Positions 1-10,242 are shown, counted from the first letter of the stretch. The stretch is DNA of 64,000 nt from Nocardioides pantholopis (GCF_003710085.1 NZ_CP033324.1:2117501-2181500), one strand, 5' to 3'. Translations and numbers: made by a program. The notes: generated from the letters alone by a model not told the origin.

Positions 1-456
<456 letters not shown>

Positions 457-457
457 C

Positions 458-2002
458 TCAGTCCTCCTCCGGCGCCGGGGCGCCTGCTCCGTTGCCGGCG
501 GGGACGCTCGTCCCTGCCGCGTGCATGACCACCACGTCGCCGTGGCCGCCGTACCCCACGACGTCCTCGGCGTACTGGGTGCCGTCGAAGGTCACCAGCC
601 ACCAGCCGCCGGCCGGGCCCGGCACCAGCTGGGGGTGCGGGATGTTCGTCGGGTACGGCGCGTCGAGCCGCCCGGCGGGGCGGCCGTCGAGGTCGAAGAC
701 GGGGTACGCCCGCTCATCTGCGTCGCTGGCCAGCAGCCAGGTCCGGTCCCCCACCGTCGCCAGCACCGGCCCCTCGCACTGGTGCCTGTCGGTGGCCGCG
801 GCGACCGGCTCCAGCCCCTCGGACCAGTCGCGAGACGTGGTCCGGGCCAGGGCCGGATGGAAGTCGAACGGGTCCTGGGAGGGACTCTCGACGAACGCCA
901 CGTGCCAGGCGTCGTCCACGCGGATCAGGCCAGGGTCCCAGCTGCCGTGCTCGGTCGGCAGCGGCGTCGGCTCGGTGTCGAGCACGTGCACCCCGCGCAG
1001 CAGGTCGGCCTCGGTCGTCGTGTGCCGCACGTGGATGGACCCGGGCTCGAAGTCGCCCCACGAGCTGGTCGCCACCAGCCACTGCTCGCCGTCGCGCACC
1101 AGCTGGCCGGCGTGGTCACCGAGCACCAGGCCGTCGCGGCGGCTGAACAGCTGCGCCTCCAGCCGCAGGTCGGTCGGGTCCGCCGGGTCCAGGGACCACA
1201 CCGTCCAGTGCGCCTGCTGGAAGAACCCCAGCCCGGCGCAGGTCCAGGTCAGGTGCAGCCGCCCCGCGCGCAGGTACGGCGTGCCGTCGGAGTTCTGGAC
1301 CAGGTGCGGGTCCCGCAGCCCGGCCATGCCGAAGAGTCCCGCGCGGACGTCCAGGTCGGCGTCCCGCCCGCCCCAGGCGTAGCGGTACTCGCCGAGCACG
1401 TCCTCGCGGCGCAGGTCGACGAGCTCGGCGACCTTGTCGCGCTCGGTCAGCACCGGCTGCCACCCGTCCCCGGTGTCGACGAGAGCGGTCACCTGGTTCT
1501 CGCACAGCGCGAACGCCAGCCCCAGCTCCCCGGTCGCGGCCGCCGCGACCCGGCGGCGCCGCAGCACCCGGCTGCGCCCTGCCAGGCGGACCTGGAGCGA
1601 GACCGTGCCGCTGGCGGCCGACCACCTGACCAGCACCTGGTCACCGCCGGCCGTGGCGAGCCCGGCGACGGCGCTCCCGCCGTCCCCCGCCCGGACCCGC
1701 AGCTCGACCGCCGCCCACGGAGCCGCCGGTCCCCCGTCGGCGCGCTCCAGGGCAGCCGCGTCGCGGCGCGCGGCCTCGGTCGCCACGAACCCGGGAGCGA
1801 CCAGCTCGAAGGGCCGGAACTGCTCGGTCGTGGTGAAGCTGAGGTCGAAGATGGCGGCCTCCTGGGCGGCTGTGGAGGTCCCGGCACCGGACCCGCCGGC
1901 CCGGGGCGAGTCGGTCGTGCCGGTGTCGGTGCAGGCGGCCAGCCCCACCGCCGCGCCGCCCACCAGCAGCACCCGGCGCGTGGTCCGGACCTGGGTCATC
2001 AT
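458..2002 (-). CDS. GH43-like five-bladed beta-propeller lipoprotein (arabinan/xylan side-chain hydrolase family)
   Basis: The protein has 514 aa with an N-terminal twin-arginine-like stretch ([10 protein letters not shown]) and a lipobox ending LAAC, so it should be a membrane-anchored lipoprotein. The C-terminal two thirds reads as a glycoside hydrolase family 43-type propeller, with acidic residues in the expected contexts: RDPHLV (base), SWDPGLI (pKa modulator) and CEGPVLA (acid). The N-terminal third, about residues 50-250, looks like a concanavalin/laminin-type beta-sandwich. The ATG at 2002 overlaps the permease stop (ATGA), which supports translational coupling; a second ATG lies one codon later. 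Position inside a sugar importer operon and beside GH51 suggests arabino-oligosaccharide trimming at the cell surface. Substrate is inferred. Confidence 0.75.
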   Translation of the reverse strand: MMTQVRTTRRVLLVGGAAVGLAACTDTGTTDSPRAGGSGAGTSTAAQEAAIFDLSFTTTEQFRPFELVAPGFVATEAARRDAAALERADGGPAAPWAAVELRVRAGDGGSAVAGLATAGGDQVLVRWSAASGTVSLQVRLAGRSRVLRRRRVAAAATGELGLAFALCENQVTALVDTGDGWQPVLTERDKVAELVDLRREDVLGEYRYAWGGRDADLDVRAGLFGMAGLRDPHLVQNSDGTPYLRAGRLHLTWTCAGLGFFQQAHWTVWSLDPADPTDLRLEAQLFSRRDGLVLGDHAGQLVRDGEQWLVATSSWGDFEPGSIHVRHTTTEADLLRGVHVLDTEPTPLPTEHGSWDPGLIRVDDAWHVAFVESPSQDPFDFHPALARTTSRDWSEGLEPVAAATDRHQCEGPVLATVGDRTWLLASDADERAYPVFDLDGRPAGRLDAPYPTNIPHPQLVPGPAGGWWLVTFDGTQYAEDVVGYGGHGDVVVMHAAGTSVPAGNGAGAPAPEED

Positions 2003-2823
2003 CCCTTCAGCCCGGACCGGGAGACACCCTCGATGACGAACCGCTGCGCCACCAGGTAGAGCAGCAGCACCGGCACGCTGGCGACCACGGCGCCGGCCAT
2101 CAGCAGGTCGTAGCGGACGCTGTTGGCCGACTGCAGCGTGGACAGGCCGGCCTGCAGGGTCTGGTTCTCCGGGCTGAACAGCACGTAGACCGGCCACAGG
2201 AAGTCGTTCCAGTTGGTCAGGAACGACAGCAGCGCGAGCGTGGCGAGCGCCGGCTTGGACAGCGGCAGCACGATCCGGAAGAAGATCTGCCACCGGTTGG
2301 CCCCGTCGAGGTAGGCCGACTCCTCCAGCTCGCGTGGCAGCTGGGCGAAGAACTGGCGCAGGAAGAACACCCCGAAGGCGCCGGCGGCGGTCGGCACGAT
2401 GATCGCCAGCAGCGTGTCCAGCCAGTACAGCCGGCCGACGATCTCGTAGTTGGGGATCACCAGGATCACCGGCGGCACGAACAGCGTCGAGATGATCAGC
2501 GCGAAGACGATCCGCTTGCCCCGGAACTCCAGCCTCGCCAGTGCGTACGCCGCCAGCGCGGAGGTGGCAACGACGAGCAGCGCGTTGGCCGCCGCGGCCA
2601 GCATCGAGTTCAGGAACCACCGCAGGACCGGGGTGTCCGCGGCCTGGAGGATGCGGTCGTAGGCCTGGAGCGTGAACGGGTCCGGCCACCAGGTGGGTGG
2701 GGTCTCCACTGCCTGCTGGGAGGTCTTGAACGACGTCACCAGCATGAAGAGCAGCGGGCTCACGAACAGCGCGGTCAGGACGACCAGCAGCCCGTAGCGC
2801 AGGGCGCGCACCGCGGACCTCAC
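1999..2823 (-). CDS. Carbohydrate ABC transporter permease (MalG/GanQ type)
   Basis: This inner-membrane subunit of the sugar importer has 274 aa and about six transmembrane segments. The EAA loop that docks on the ATPase is clear: EESAYLDGANRWQIF followed by LPLSKPAL. The start is GTG 2823, which overlaps the stop of the upstream permease (GTGA); a longer in-frame extension upstream is only out-of-gene read-through. The C terminus overlaps the next gene by 4 nt. It should pair with the MalF-type permease upstream. Confidence 0.92.
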   Translation of the reverse strand: MRSAVRALRYGLLVVLTALFVSPLLFMLVTSFKTSQQAVETPPTWWPDPFTLQAYDRILQAADTPVLRWFLNSMLAAAANALLVVATSALAAYALARLEFRGKRIVFALIISTLFVPPVILVIPNYEIVGRLYWLDTLLAIIVPTAAGAFGVFFLRQFFAQLPRELEESAYLDGANRWQIFFRIVLPLSKPALATLALLSFLTNWNDFLWPVYVLFSPENQTLQAGLSTLQSANSVRYDLLMAGAVVASVPVLLLYLVAQRFVIEGVSRSGLKG

Positions 2824-3785
2824 GACGACTCCAGGCTGCCGCGGAGCCGGAAGATCGCGAACACCACGACCGAGAGCACCATCAGCGCCAGGGTCAGGAT
2901 CCAGCTCATCGCCGCCGCCTGGCCCATCTGGAAGTTCTGCAGCCCGGTCTCGGCGATGTAGAAGATCGCGGTCTGGGTCTCCCGGGCCGGGGCGCCGTTG
3001 GTCATCAGGAACGACTGGCCGAACATGTTGGCCGAGGAGATGATCGTGATCAGCGTGACGAACATCGTGACCGGTCGCAGCGAGGGCAGCGTGACGTTGC
3101 GGAACTGGGCCCACCACCCGGCGCCGTCCATGGTCGCCGCCTCGTAGAGCTCGCGGGGGATGTCCTGGAGCCCGGCGATGTAGATCACCGCGTTGAACCC
3201 CAGCGTCCACCACACCGTGACGCCCACCAGGGCCACCCAGGCCGGCGGCACCGAGCTCAGCCACGCGATGTCGTCGGGCAGGCCCAGCGCACCGAGGTAG
3301 GAGTTGACGGCGCCGATGTTGCGGTCCAGCAGGAAGCGCCACATCACGCCGACCACCGCCACGCCCAGGACGTACGGCGCGAAGTAGATCGCCCGGAACA
3401 CGTTGCGGCCGCGGAACCGCTGGTTCATCACCATGGCGACCGCCAGCGGCACCACGATCAGCAGCGGGACGCTGAACAGCGTGAAGATGCCGGTGGCCTG
3501 CATCGAGTTCCAGAACGGGTCGAAGGACACCGAGCCCGGGTCGAAGAGCGCCGTGTAGTTGTCCAGGCCGACGAATGGCTTGTTGGGCAGCGTGAAGTCC
3601 CAGCTGTGCAAGCTGATCCACAGGCCCAGGACGATCGGCGCCAGCACGAAGACGGTGAACAGCACGAGGTAGGGCGCCAGGAAGACCCACGCCACCAGGC
3701 CGTCCCCGCGCCGGCGGGCGGGCGGCGGCTTCCCGACCCGGTCCCGGGCCGGGTCCGGGACCGCCTTGGTGACCGTGGCGGTCAT
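2820..3785 (-). CDS. Carbohydrate ABC transporter permease (MalF/UgpA type)
   Basis: This is the first permease subunit of the sugar importer, 321 aa. A proline- and arginine-rich cytoplasmic N terminus of about 30 residues is followed by six hydrophobic segments. The EAA motif is ELYEAATMDGAGWWAQF with downstream LPSLRP. It lies one base after the solute-binding protein gene and overlaps the second permease by 4 nt, the usual order binding protein-MalF-MalG. Confidence 0.93.
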   Translation of the reverse strand: MTATVTKAVPDPARDRVGKPPPARRRGDGLVAWVFLAPYLVLFTVFVLAPIVLGLWISLHSWDFTLPNKPFVGLDNYTALFDPGSVSFDPFWNSMQATGIFTLFSVPLLIVVPLAVAMVMNQRFRGRNVFRAIYFAPYVLGVAVVGVMWRFLLDRNIGAVNSYLGALGLPDDIAWLSSVPPAWVALVGVTVWWTLGFNAVIYIAGLQDIPRELYEAATMDGAGWWAQFRNVTLPSLRPVTMFVTLITIISSANMFGQSFLMTNGAPARETQTAIFYIAETGLQNFQMGQAAAMSWILTLALMVLSVVVFAIFRLRGSLESS

Positions 3786-3786
3786 C

Positions 3787-5130
3787 TCAGCTCCCGAACT
3801 TCTCGAGGTTCTCCTGCATCATCTTGCTGGCGTTGCCGGCCTGGGTGGACAGCGCGTCGGCGGGCGAGGTCTTGCCGAGCACTGCCTCGTTGACCGCGAC
3901 CTCGAGGGTCGGGATCTGGACGTCGCCGAGCCCGGGCACCGGCGGCAGGAAGTGCAGGGTGTCGATCTGCTCGCGGATGCCGTACTGGACGGAGTCGGTG
4001 AACTCCGTCTGCTCGCGCACCGAGTTGCGGGCCGGGATCATCCCCGCCTGCGACCAGGACGCCGACTGGTCGGACATCCAGCCGATGAACGTCTTGGCCG
4101 CGTTCGCCCGGTTCTCGTCGCCGGCCGCCTGCTCGCTCATGAAGAAGTTGTGGGAGTTCCCCCAGGCCGCCGCCTCGTCGCCGATGACCGGGATCTGGGC
4201 GATGCCGTAGTTGATCCCCGACTCCTGCAGGTCGTTGATCTGCCAGATGCCGTCCCAGGTGATCGAGTTCTGGCCGTTCTTGAACGCGACGTACTGGGTG
4301 TCGATGTCGACGTTGTCGGGGCTGTAGCCCTTGTCGACCTGGTCGCGCATCCAGGCCAGGGCCTGCTCGCCGGCCTCGTCGTCGTAGGTCGCCTCCGAGC
4401 CGTCCTCGGCGTACGGCTCCCCGCCGAACTGCCAGAGCAGCGAGAGGAACATCAGGTGCGCCGGCCACTGGTTCGGCATCCAGAACGGGTTCTGGATGCC
4501 GGCCTGCTGCAGCGCCTGGCACGCCTCGTCGAGGCTCGCCGCGTCGGTGGGCGCCTCGGTGATGCCGGCCTTCGTGAAGTGGTCCTGGTTGTAGTACATC
4601 GCGATCGTGTGCACGTCCAGCGGGACGCCGTAGCGATCGTCCTGGTAGATGCCGGGCCCCCACACCGAGGGCGCGAAGTCGGACTCCGCCAGGCCGAGGG
4701 CCTCGGCGAGGTCGTCGACCGGCGCGATCACCTGGCGGGCCGCGTTGGTCGCCAGCTGGTCCAGGTGCATGGCGCCGACGTCGGGCCCCTTGCCGGCGTT
4801 CGCGGCGGCGGGCAGGCGCTGGTAGAAGTCCGCCCACTCCACTGTGTTGTTCTTCAGCGAGATGTTGTCGTGGGCGCTCATGAAGCTGGCCACCAGCTGC
4901 TGCATGGCCGGGCCGTCGCCTCCGGTGAAGCCGTTCCAGTAGGCGAGGCTCAGCGCCGGGCCGTCGTAGGCCTCGCCCGAGAAGCCCCCGACGCCCTCCT
5001 GGTCGCGTTGCCCGCCGACCCCCTCGCCACCGCCGCAGCCGGCGAGCAACAGGCCACCGGCGGTGACGGTGAGGAACCCACGACGGGTCAGGCCCGACCG
5101 GGTCGGGACGAAGAGCGGCGAGCGGTGCAT
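3787..5130 (-). CDS. Extracellular sugar-binding lipoprotein of an ABC importer
   Basis: The protein has 447 aa. The N terminus carries a twin-arginine motif (TRRGFLTV) and a lipobox LAGC, so it is probably exported by Tat and lipid-anchored outside the membrane. The mature part has the periplasmic-binding-protein (SBP_bac_1) layout, with aromatic residues spread through the cleft regions. It is the receptor that delivers sugar to the two adjacent permeases. Neighbouring GH51 and GH43 genes make arabinose-containing oligosaccharides the most likely ligand; this is inferred from context. The gene is 16 nt downstream of the GH51 gene and probably in its transcript. Confidence 0.9.
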   Translation of the reverse strand: MHRSPLFVPTRSGLTRRGFLTVTAGGLLLAGCGGGEGVGGQRDQEGVGGFSGEAYDGPALSLAYWNGFTGGDGPAMQQLVASFMSAHDNISLKNNTVEWADFYQRLPAAANAGKGPDVGAMHLDQLATNAARQVIAPVDDLAEALGLAESDFAPSVWGPGIYQDDRYGVPLDVHTIAMYYNQDHFTKAGITEAPTDAASLDEACQALQQAGIQNPFWMPNQWPAHLMFLSLLWQFGGEPYAEDGSEATYDDEAGEQALAWMRDQVDKGYSPDNVDIDTQYVAFKNGQNSITWDGIWQINDLQESGINYGIAQIPVIGDEAAAWGNSHNFFMSEQAAGDENRANAAKTFIGWMSDQSASWSQAGMIPARNSVREQTEFTDSVQYGIREQIDTLHFLPPVPGLGDVQIPTLEVAVNEAVLGKTSPADALSTQAGNASKMMQENLEKFGS

Positions 5131-5146
5131 GGTGGCCTCCTGGGGA

Positions 5147-6691
5147 TCAGCGGGCGTCGGGCGGAGCGCGGTGGGGGTCCGGCCCGAGCCGGACGACGTT
5201 CCAGGACACGGGCGGCAGGCTCACCTCGAGCCGGCCGTCCGCGAGTCGGGCCCGCTCGTTGCGGACCGGGACCACGGCGTCGGGCGCCGAGGCCGTGTTG
5301 GTGGTGCGGGCCGCCTCGGGTGCGGTGCCGGCCGTGAGCGCGGTGGCCTCGATCAGCCGGTGGCCGGGGAAGCCGCGCAGCTGCGCGGTCAGGTCCAGCG
5401 CATCGGTCGTGGAGCGGTTGACGGCCAACAGGGTCAGCGCCCCGCTGTCCTCGTCGTAGGTCGCTGTCGCGTCCAGGAGCGGTACGTCGCCGTGCTCCCC
5501 GGCGTCGTAGCTGGGGACCTGCGGCTCCAGGAGCAGCACCTCCCCGCGCGCGTGGGCGGCGGCCTGGGCGAAGGGGTGGAAGATCGTCTGGCGCCAGGCC
5601 GGCCCGCCCGGCTCGGTGCGGATCGGCGCGATTACGTTGACCAGCTGGGCCTGGCAGGCGATCGAGACCCGGTCGGCGTGGCGCAGCAGGGTCACCAGCA
5701 GGCTGCCGACCACGACCGCGTCGGCGACGTCGTAGGTGTCCTCGATCAGGCGCCGCTCCTCGGCCCAGTCCAACGCTGCCTCGCCGCCGAACCCGGCCTG
5801 GTACCAGACGTTCCACTCGTCGACGGCGACCCCCAGCCGGTGCCGGGACTTGCGCCGGGCACCGATGTGGTCGGCGGTCGCGACGATGTCCTCGATGGCC
5901 CGGTCCAGCTCGGCACCGCCGGCCAGGCGCTCGGCCAGGCTGCGGCCGGTCGGGTCGGCGTAGTGGTGCAGAGACACGTGGTCCACGACGTCGTAGCACT
6001 CCGCCAGGACCGCGGCCTCCCAGGTGGCGAAGGTGGGGATCCGGGTGTTGGAGCTGCCGCAGGCCACCAGCTCCACCCGCGGATCGACCCGGCGCATCGC
6101 GTGCGCGGTCTCCAGCGCGAGCCGGCCGTACTCGGTGGCTGTCTTCTGCCCGATCTGCCAGGGGCCGTCCAGCTCGTTGCCCAGGCACCAGACGCGGACG
6201 TCGTGGGGCTCCTTGGCGCCGTGGCTGCGGCGCAGGTCCGACCAGTAGGTGCCCTCCGGGTGGTTGCAGTACTCGAGGAGCTCCACGGCCTCCCGGACCC
6301 CGCGGGTCCCGAGGTTCACCGCCAGCATCGGCTCCACCGCGGCGCTGCGGCACCACGCGACGAACTCGTCGACGCCGACCCGGTTGGACTCCAGCGCCCG
6401 CCAGGCCAGGTCCAGGCGGCGCGGCCGGTCCTCGACCGGCCCGATCCCGTCCTCCCAGCGGTAGCCCGAGACGAAGTTCCCGCCCGGGTAGCGCACGATC
6501 GTCGGGCCCAGCTCCCGGACCAGCTCCAGGACGTCCCCGCGGAAGCCCCGCTCGTCGGCGTCGGGGTGACCGAGCTCGTGGATGCCGGTGTAGACGCAGC
6601 GGCCCATGTGCTCGACGAACGACCCGAACAGGCGGGGGTCGACGGGACCCACGCGGAAGCCCGGGTCGATCGTGAGTGTGGCGGTAGTCAC
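5147..6691 (-). CDS. Alpha-N-arabinofuranosidase, GH51
   Basis: This cytoplasmic enzyme releases L-arabinofuranose from arabino-oligosaccharides. It has 514 aa without signal peptide, the usual length for GH51. The acid/base glutamate lies in WCLGNELDGPWQIG and the nucleophile glutamate in VAVDEWNVWYQAG; the N-terminal VDPRLFGSFVEHMGR block is also typical. I chose GTG 6691 over upstream in-frame ATGs because a good promoter (-35 TTTACA, -10 TACAAC) ends 6 nt before it, implying a leaderless transcript, and because family similarity begins right after it. It is the first gene of the operon that continues into the importer and is divergent from the LacI gene. Confidence 0.93.
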   Translation of the reverse strand: MTTATLTIDPGFRVGPVDPRLFGSFVEHMGRCVYTGIHELGHPDADERGFRGDVLELVRELGPTIVRYPGGNFVSGYRWEDGIGPVEDRPRRLDLAWRALESNRVGVDEFVAWCRSAAVEPMLAVNLGTRGVREAVELLEYCNHPEGTYWSDLRRSHGAKEPHDVRVWCLGNELDGPWQIGQKTATEYGRLALETAHAMRRVDPRVELVACGSSNTRIPTFATWEAAVLAECYDVVDHVSLHHYADPTGRSLAERLAGGAELDRAIEDIVATADHIGARRKSRHRLGVAVDEWNVWYQAGFGGEAALDWAEERRLIEDTYDVADAVVVGSLLVTLLRHADRVSIACQAQLVNVIAPIRTEPGGPAWRQTIFHPFAQAAAHARGEVLLLEPQVPSYDAGEHGDVPLLDATATYDEDSGALTLLAVNRSTTDALDLTAQLRGFPGHRLIEATALTAGTAPEAARTTNTASAPDAVVPVRNERARLADGRLEVSLPPVSWNVVRLGPDPHRAPPDAR

Positions 6692-6696
6692 ACCAG

Positions 6697-6728
6697 CGTT
6701 GTACAACGGAATTTGCATCGTTGTAAAG
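6697..6728 (-). promoter_or_regulatory. GH51 operon promoter overlapped by LacI-type operator sites
   Basis: On the minus strand a -35 TTTACA (plus-strand 6722-6727) and a -10 TACAAC (6698-6703) are separated by 18 bp, and the -10 ends 6 nt from the GTG start. A perfect 12-bp palindrome CGTTGTACAACG (6697-6708) covers the -10, and a half-site CGTTGTAAAG (6719-6728) repeats 22 bp away over the -35. This is what a repressor of the LacI family encoded next door would bind. The promoter is seen; the regulator assignment is inferred. Confidence 0.7.
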
Positions 6729-6855
6729 AACCGTGTCCGTGCCGGATCTGAGGTGGCGCGACCAGTAGCCTCGGCCCGTCGAGCCACCGGCCGCCACGGA
6801 GCGCTCGGCGCTGCCGGCCGAGGCGCCGCGAGGCGCGTCCTGAGGGAGGAGTCGC

Positions 6856-7905
6856 ATGGGGGCGAGGGCCGAGCGGGTACGCCTGCGGGACGTCGCCGCC
6901 CGGGCCGGGGTCTCGGTCAAGACCGTGAGCAACGTCGTCAACGGCTACCAGCACGTCTCCCCCGCCACCCGTGCCAAGGTCCAGGCGGTCCTCGACGAGA
7001 CCGGCTACCGGCCCAACCTGTCGGCGCGGAACCTGCGCGTTGGACGCACCGGCCTGATCGCGCTGGCCCTCCCCGAGCTCGACAACCCCTACTTCGCCGA
7101 GCTCGCCGGCTTCGTGGTCCAGGCCGCCGCGGAGCGCGGGTGGACGGTCCTGGTCGACCAGACCGAGGGCGAACGCGAGCGTGAGCAGGCGGTGGCCTCC
7201 GGCTTTCCGCACCACCTGATCGACGGCCTGATCCTCAGCCCGCTCGCCCTCGACGCCCGCGACCTCGACGAGCGCGGACCCGCAGCGATCCCCCTGGTGC
7301 TGCTGGGCGAGCGGCTGACCACCGGGTCGGCCGACCACGTCGCCATCGACAACGTCGCGGCGGCCCGCGTCGCCACCGAGCACCTCATCGCCCAGGGCCG
7401 GACCAGGATCGCCGCACTGGGGCACCAGCCCGAGGACGGGGCCCGGTCCGGCGTCGCCCACCTGCGGCGCCGCGGGTGGGCGGAGGCGCTGCGGCACGCG
7501 GGCCTGCCCGTCGACGACCGTCACCTCGGCGAGGTGTCGAGCTTCGGCCGCGAACAGGGTGCGAGCGCCATGGCCGCGCTCCTGGACCGGGGCACGCGCC
7601 CCGACGGCGTGCTGTGCTTCAACGACACCCTGGCGCTCGGCGCCCTGCGGGTGCTGGCCGACCGCGGCATCCGGGTGCCCCACGACGTCGCTGTCGTCGG
7701 CATCGACGACGTCGCCGAGGGCCGGTGGTCGGTGCCGAGGCTGACCAGCGTCGCGCCGGACAAGGAGGGCATCGCCCGCAGTGCGGTGCGGATGCTCGCC
7801 GAGCGGCTCGAGCCCGGCGGGTCCGAGCTGCCGCCCCGCGACGTGCGCGCCGGCTTCGAGCTGCGCGTGCGCGAGTCCAGCCACGCGAGCCCGACCGTCC
7901 CGTGA
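6856..7905 (+). CDS. LacI-family transcriptional regulator
   Basis: The protein has 349 aa. The N-terminal HTH reads RLRDVAARAGVSVKTVSNVVNGYQHVSP, then a hinge helix (LSARNLR), then a periplasmic-binding-protein-like sugar domain with the conserved VVGIDDVAEG near the C terminus. It is divergent from GH51 and convergent with the large GH43 gene. Palindromes of the GTTG type occur in front of both, so it is probably the local repressor of the arabinan locus, released by an arabino-sugar. The start ATG follows a GGAGGA site with 5 nt spacing. Confidence 0.93.
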   Translation: MGARAERVRLRDVAARAGVSVKTVSNVVNGYQHVSPATRAKVQAVLDETGYRPNLSARNLRVGRTGLIALALPELDNPYFAELAGFVVQAAAERGWTVLVDQTEGEREREQAVASGFPHHLIDGLILSPLALDARDLDERGPAAIPLVLLGERLTTGSADHVAIDNVAAARVATEHLIAQGRTRIAALGHQPEDGARSGVAHLRRRGWAEALRHAGLPVDDRHLGEVSSFGREQGASAMAALLDRGTRPDGVLCFNDTLALGALRVLADRGIRVPHDVAVVGIDDVAEGRWSVPRLTSVAPDKEGIARSAVRMLAERLEPGGSELPPRDVRAGFELRVRESSHASPTVP

Positions 7906-7912
7906 CCCGCGG

Positions 7913-9994
7913 TCAGCGGGCCCGCAGCCGCCAGGCCCGTACCCCGCGGAACTCCGCGGTGTAGCCGGCCCCGCCCATCGAGACCAGGCCGATCCGGTCC
8001 GCCGCACCGAGCTCGTGGCGCCAGGTCCCGCCGCGCACCCAGCGTCCGCCGTCCTGGCGGGTGAACGCGGTGAACCGGTCCCGGCCCGGACGCCGCTGCA
8101 CGGCGATCCGCAGCGTGGTGGTCTCGCCGGGCGGTCCGACCACGCCGTTGCCGTACCGCGGGTAGCCGGGTGGGCCGGGCGGCACCTCGATCGCCCACTC
8201 GGTCTGGCGGGTCTCCCAGATCGAGACGTGGGCCAGCTTGAGGAACCGGTCGTCGTCGGCGTAGGCCAGCAGCCCCGCCTGGACGTAGTTCTGGCAGCAG
8301 CCCTCGGGCGGCAGGTCCAGGCGGACCCGGGTCTGCACGGCGAAGTCGCCGCGCGGCGCCGGGCGGGTGAGCACCGAGGCGGTGTTGACCTCCCGGGCCA
8401 GGTCCCCGGGCTGGGTCTGCCAGCGCAGCGCCCCGCCGCTCACCTGGTAGGTGGTCGGGTCCGGCTCCCGGACCCAGCTCCAGGCGGAGTCGAGCCCGTC
8501 GCCGAAGTCGTCGCGGTAGCCACCAAGCTCGCGCCCGAGGCGGAGCGGGCGGACCGGGGCCGGGGGCCGGTCGGCGCCCTGCCGCGGTCGCACCACCGGC
8601 GCGGGCTCCCGGTCGTCGGAGGCCCAGCGGCCCGCCCGCACCTCGGGCCACCCGCGGTCCCAGGTGAGGCGGTCCAGCAGCGCCGGCCGCTTGGTGAACC
8701 GGGCCTCCTCCGCCGCCAGCGTCGCCCGGTCCGTCCGGCGCCGGGTCGTGTCGGTGCGAGCCGGGAGGGACTGCCGCTCGTCGGTCTCCGCCGGGCTCGG
8801 CACCCCGAACGGGAAGTACGGGTCGCGCTCGTCGACGGCGTGGTAGACCGTCCACCACTGCCCGGCCGCGTCGGTGAAGACGGTGTTGTGACCGGTGCCG
8901 ACCCACCGGTTCCCGTTGGGCAGGAGCACGGGGGTCCCACCGACCCGCCCGGCCAGCAGCGAGCGCCCCTCGCGGTCCACGAACGGCCCCAGCGGGCTGC
9001 GGGACCGGCCGGCGAACACGCCGTACGCCGTCAGCGGGCCGTTGCAGCAGTTGGTCGCCGAGCCGAACAGGTAGTGCCAGCGGCCTCGCCGGACGACGTG
9101 CGAACCCTCGTACCGGTTGCCGATGGCGACCTGGGTCGGCGCCCCCGTCGTCGAGATCCCGTCGGGCTCGAACCGCACAGGGGTCCCGTGCACGCCGCCG
9201 TAGTAGCTGCCGTAGTAGAGGACGCTGCTGCGCCCGACCGGGTCGGCGCCCTCACCGAGCACGTCGGGGTCGAAGGTCCAGAAGAAGCCGCACTCGGCGG
9301 CCGGGTCCGGCCGGGGCGGGACGACCGGCGTGTCGGAGACCTGCCACGGGCCGGTGGGACTGGCGCTCACGGCCACCCCGATGGCGCTGTCGCCGGTGGA
9401 TGCGCAGGCGTCGGGCCCGCGCAGCGCGTCGTCGGTGTCGGTGACGACGAAGGTCAGGTAGTAGCGACGGGTGGCCCGCGAGTAGGCCACGTCCGGGGCC
9501 CAGATGCCGGCGCCCTCGGCGGCCCAGTCCGGCGGGCTCGGCAGCGCGTCCCCCACGTAGCGCCAGTCGACGAGGTTGCGCGAGCGCAGCATCGGGATCG
9601 GGTGGAAGACCGGCTCGCCCTGCTCGTCGACGTCCTCGTCGTTGAGCGGGTCGGTGGTGCAGTAGAGGTACCACCACTGGCGCTCGCCGGGGCGCTGGCC
9701 GCGCAGCACGGCAGGATCGGCGCAGCTGTCGACGGTGCCGGCCCCGGGCAGGTCCGGGGCGAGCGGGTTCTCGTAGGTCCCTCGCCCACGTCTGCCCGGT
9801 GGCGCCGGCAGCTCCGCGGCTGGCGCCGCCGCGGCCGCGGGGGCGGGGGCTGCGGGGGCGGCCGGGGCGGGGGCCGCAGAGGTGGGGGCCGCGGAGAGGA
9901 GTGCTGCCAGGACCGCCGTCGCCAGCGCGGCGGGCCCCAGGTGCGACCGGGTGCAGACAGGACGGGCGCCGGCGCGCCGGAGGGAGCTCCACAT
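7913..9994 (-). CDS. Secreted GH43-family glycosidase with C-terminal beta-sandwich module
   Basis: The protein has 693 aa. Residues 1 to about 40 form a Sec-type signal peptide ending in an alanine-rich stretch, followed by an Ala/Pro linker. Residues about 70-430 form a GH43 propeller: ENPLAPDLPG and DSCADPAVL near the start, GIWAPDVAYS in the middle and NRYEGSHVVRR for the acid region. Residues about 500-690 (GYRDDFGDGLDSAWSW onward) resemble the concanavalin-like module found after GH43 domains. It probably attacks arabinan or arabinoxylan outside the cell and feeds the importer. The ATG at 9994 starts the signal peptide; a much longer open frame upstream has no start signal. The stop is 7 bp from the lacI stop, convergent. 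Exact linkage specificity cannot be read. Confidence 0.85.
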   Translation of the reverse strand: MWSSLRRAGARPVCTRSHLGPAALATAVLAALLSAAPTSAAPAPAAPAAPAPAAAAAPAAELPAPPGRRGRGTYENPLAPDLPGAGTVDSCADPAVLRGQRPGERQWWYLYCTTDPLNDEDVDEQGEPVFHPIPMLRSRNLVDWRYVGDALPSPPDWAAEGAGIWAPDVAYSRATRRYYLTFVVTDTDDALRGPDACASTGDSAIGVAVSASPTGPWQVSDTPVVPPRPDPAAECGFFWTFDPDVLGEGADPVGRSSVLYYGSYYGGVHGTPVRFEPDGISTTGAPTQVAIGNRYEGSHVVRRGRWHYLFGSATNCCNGPLTAYGVFAGRSRSPLGPFVDREGRSLLAGRVGGTPVLLPNGNRWVGTGHNTVFTDAAGQWWTVYHAVDERDPYFPFGVPSPAETDERQSLPARTDTTRRRTDRATLAAEEARFTKRPALLDRLTWDRGWPEVRAGRWASDDREPAPVVRPRQGADRPPAPVRPLRLGRELGGYRDDFGDGLDSAWSWVREPDPTTYQVSGGALRWQTQPGDLAREVNTASVLTRPAPRGDFAVQTRVRLDLPPEGCCQNYVQAGLLAYADDDRFLKLAHVSIWETRQTEWAIEVPPGPPGYPRYGNGVVGPPGETTTLRIAVQRRPGRDRFTAFTRQDGGRWVRGGTWRHELGAADRIGLVSMGGAGYTAEFRGVRAWRLRAR

Positions 9995-10012
9995 GTTTTC
10001 CAACGTTGCAAC
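9995..10012 (-). promoter_or_regulatory. Putative LacI-type operator before the secreted GH43 gene
   Basis: CAACGTTGCAAC at 10001-10012 contains two overlapping 8-bp palindromes (CAACGTTG and GTTGCAAC) sharing the GTTG half-site seen at the GH51 promoter. A minus-strand TTGCCA lies about 17 bp upstream and could be the -35. This makes co-regulation by the nearby LacI protein likely but unproven. Confidence 0.5.
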
Positions 10013-10097
10013 CGCGGGCCCGCGTTGGCAATACCCCCGATGGGCGAACGGCGCCGCCCGTTCGGACTCGCCGCTGGCCCCGGTTCCTGCCCGAGCA

Positions 10098-10132
10098 GGC
10101 CCGCCCCTCGCATGGGGGGCGAGGGGCGGGCC
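10098..10132. terminator. Strong GC hairpin, likely terminator of the 10243-10704 gene
   Basis: A perfect 14-bp stem (10098-10111 with 10119-10132) closes a 7-nt loop. There is no T-run, as is usual in actinomycetes. It lies 110 bp beyond the stop of the leftward gene ending at 10243 and well upstream of the GH43 start, so it would insulate the GH43 promoter. The 10013-10242 stretch holds nothing else that I recognise. Confidence 0.6.
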
Positions 10133-10242
10133 GGTCCGGCGCCACCCCACGGGGCCGGTGGCACCGGCGCGAGCGAGACTACGGACGGCGGCCGGAGCCG
10201 GGGCCGCGTCGGCGTGCGGATCCTCGGTATTGGGGACGCCGC

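Noticed and set aside
458..2689. 743-aa open frame across permease and GH43-like gene
   Set aside because: The N-terminal part is the wrong frame of the permease; the lipoprotein starts at the ATG that overlaps the permease stop.
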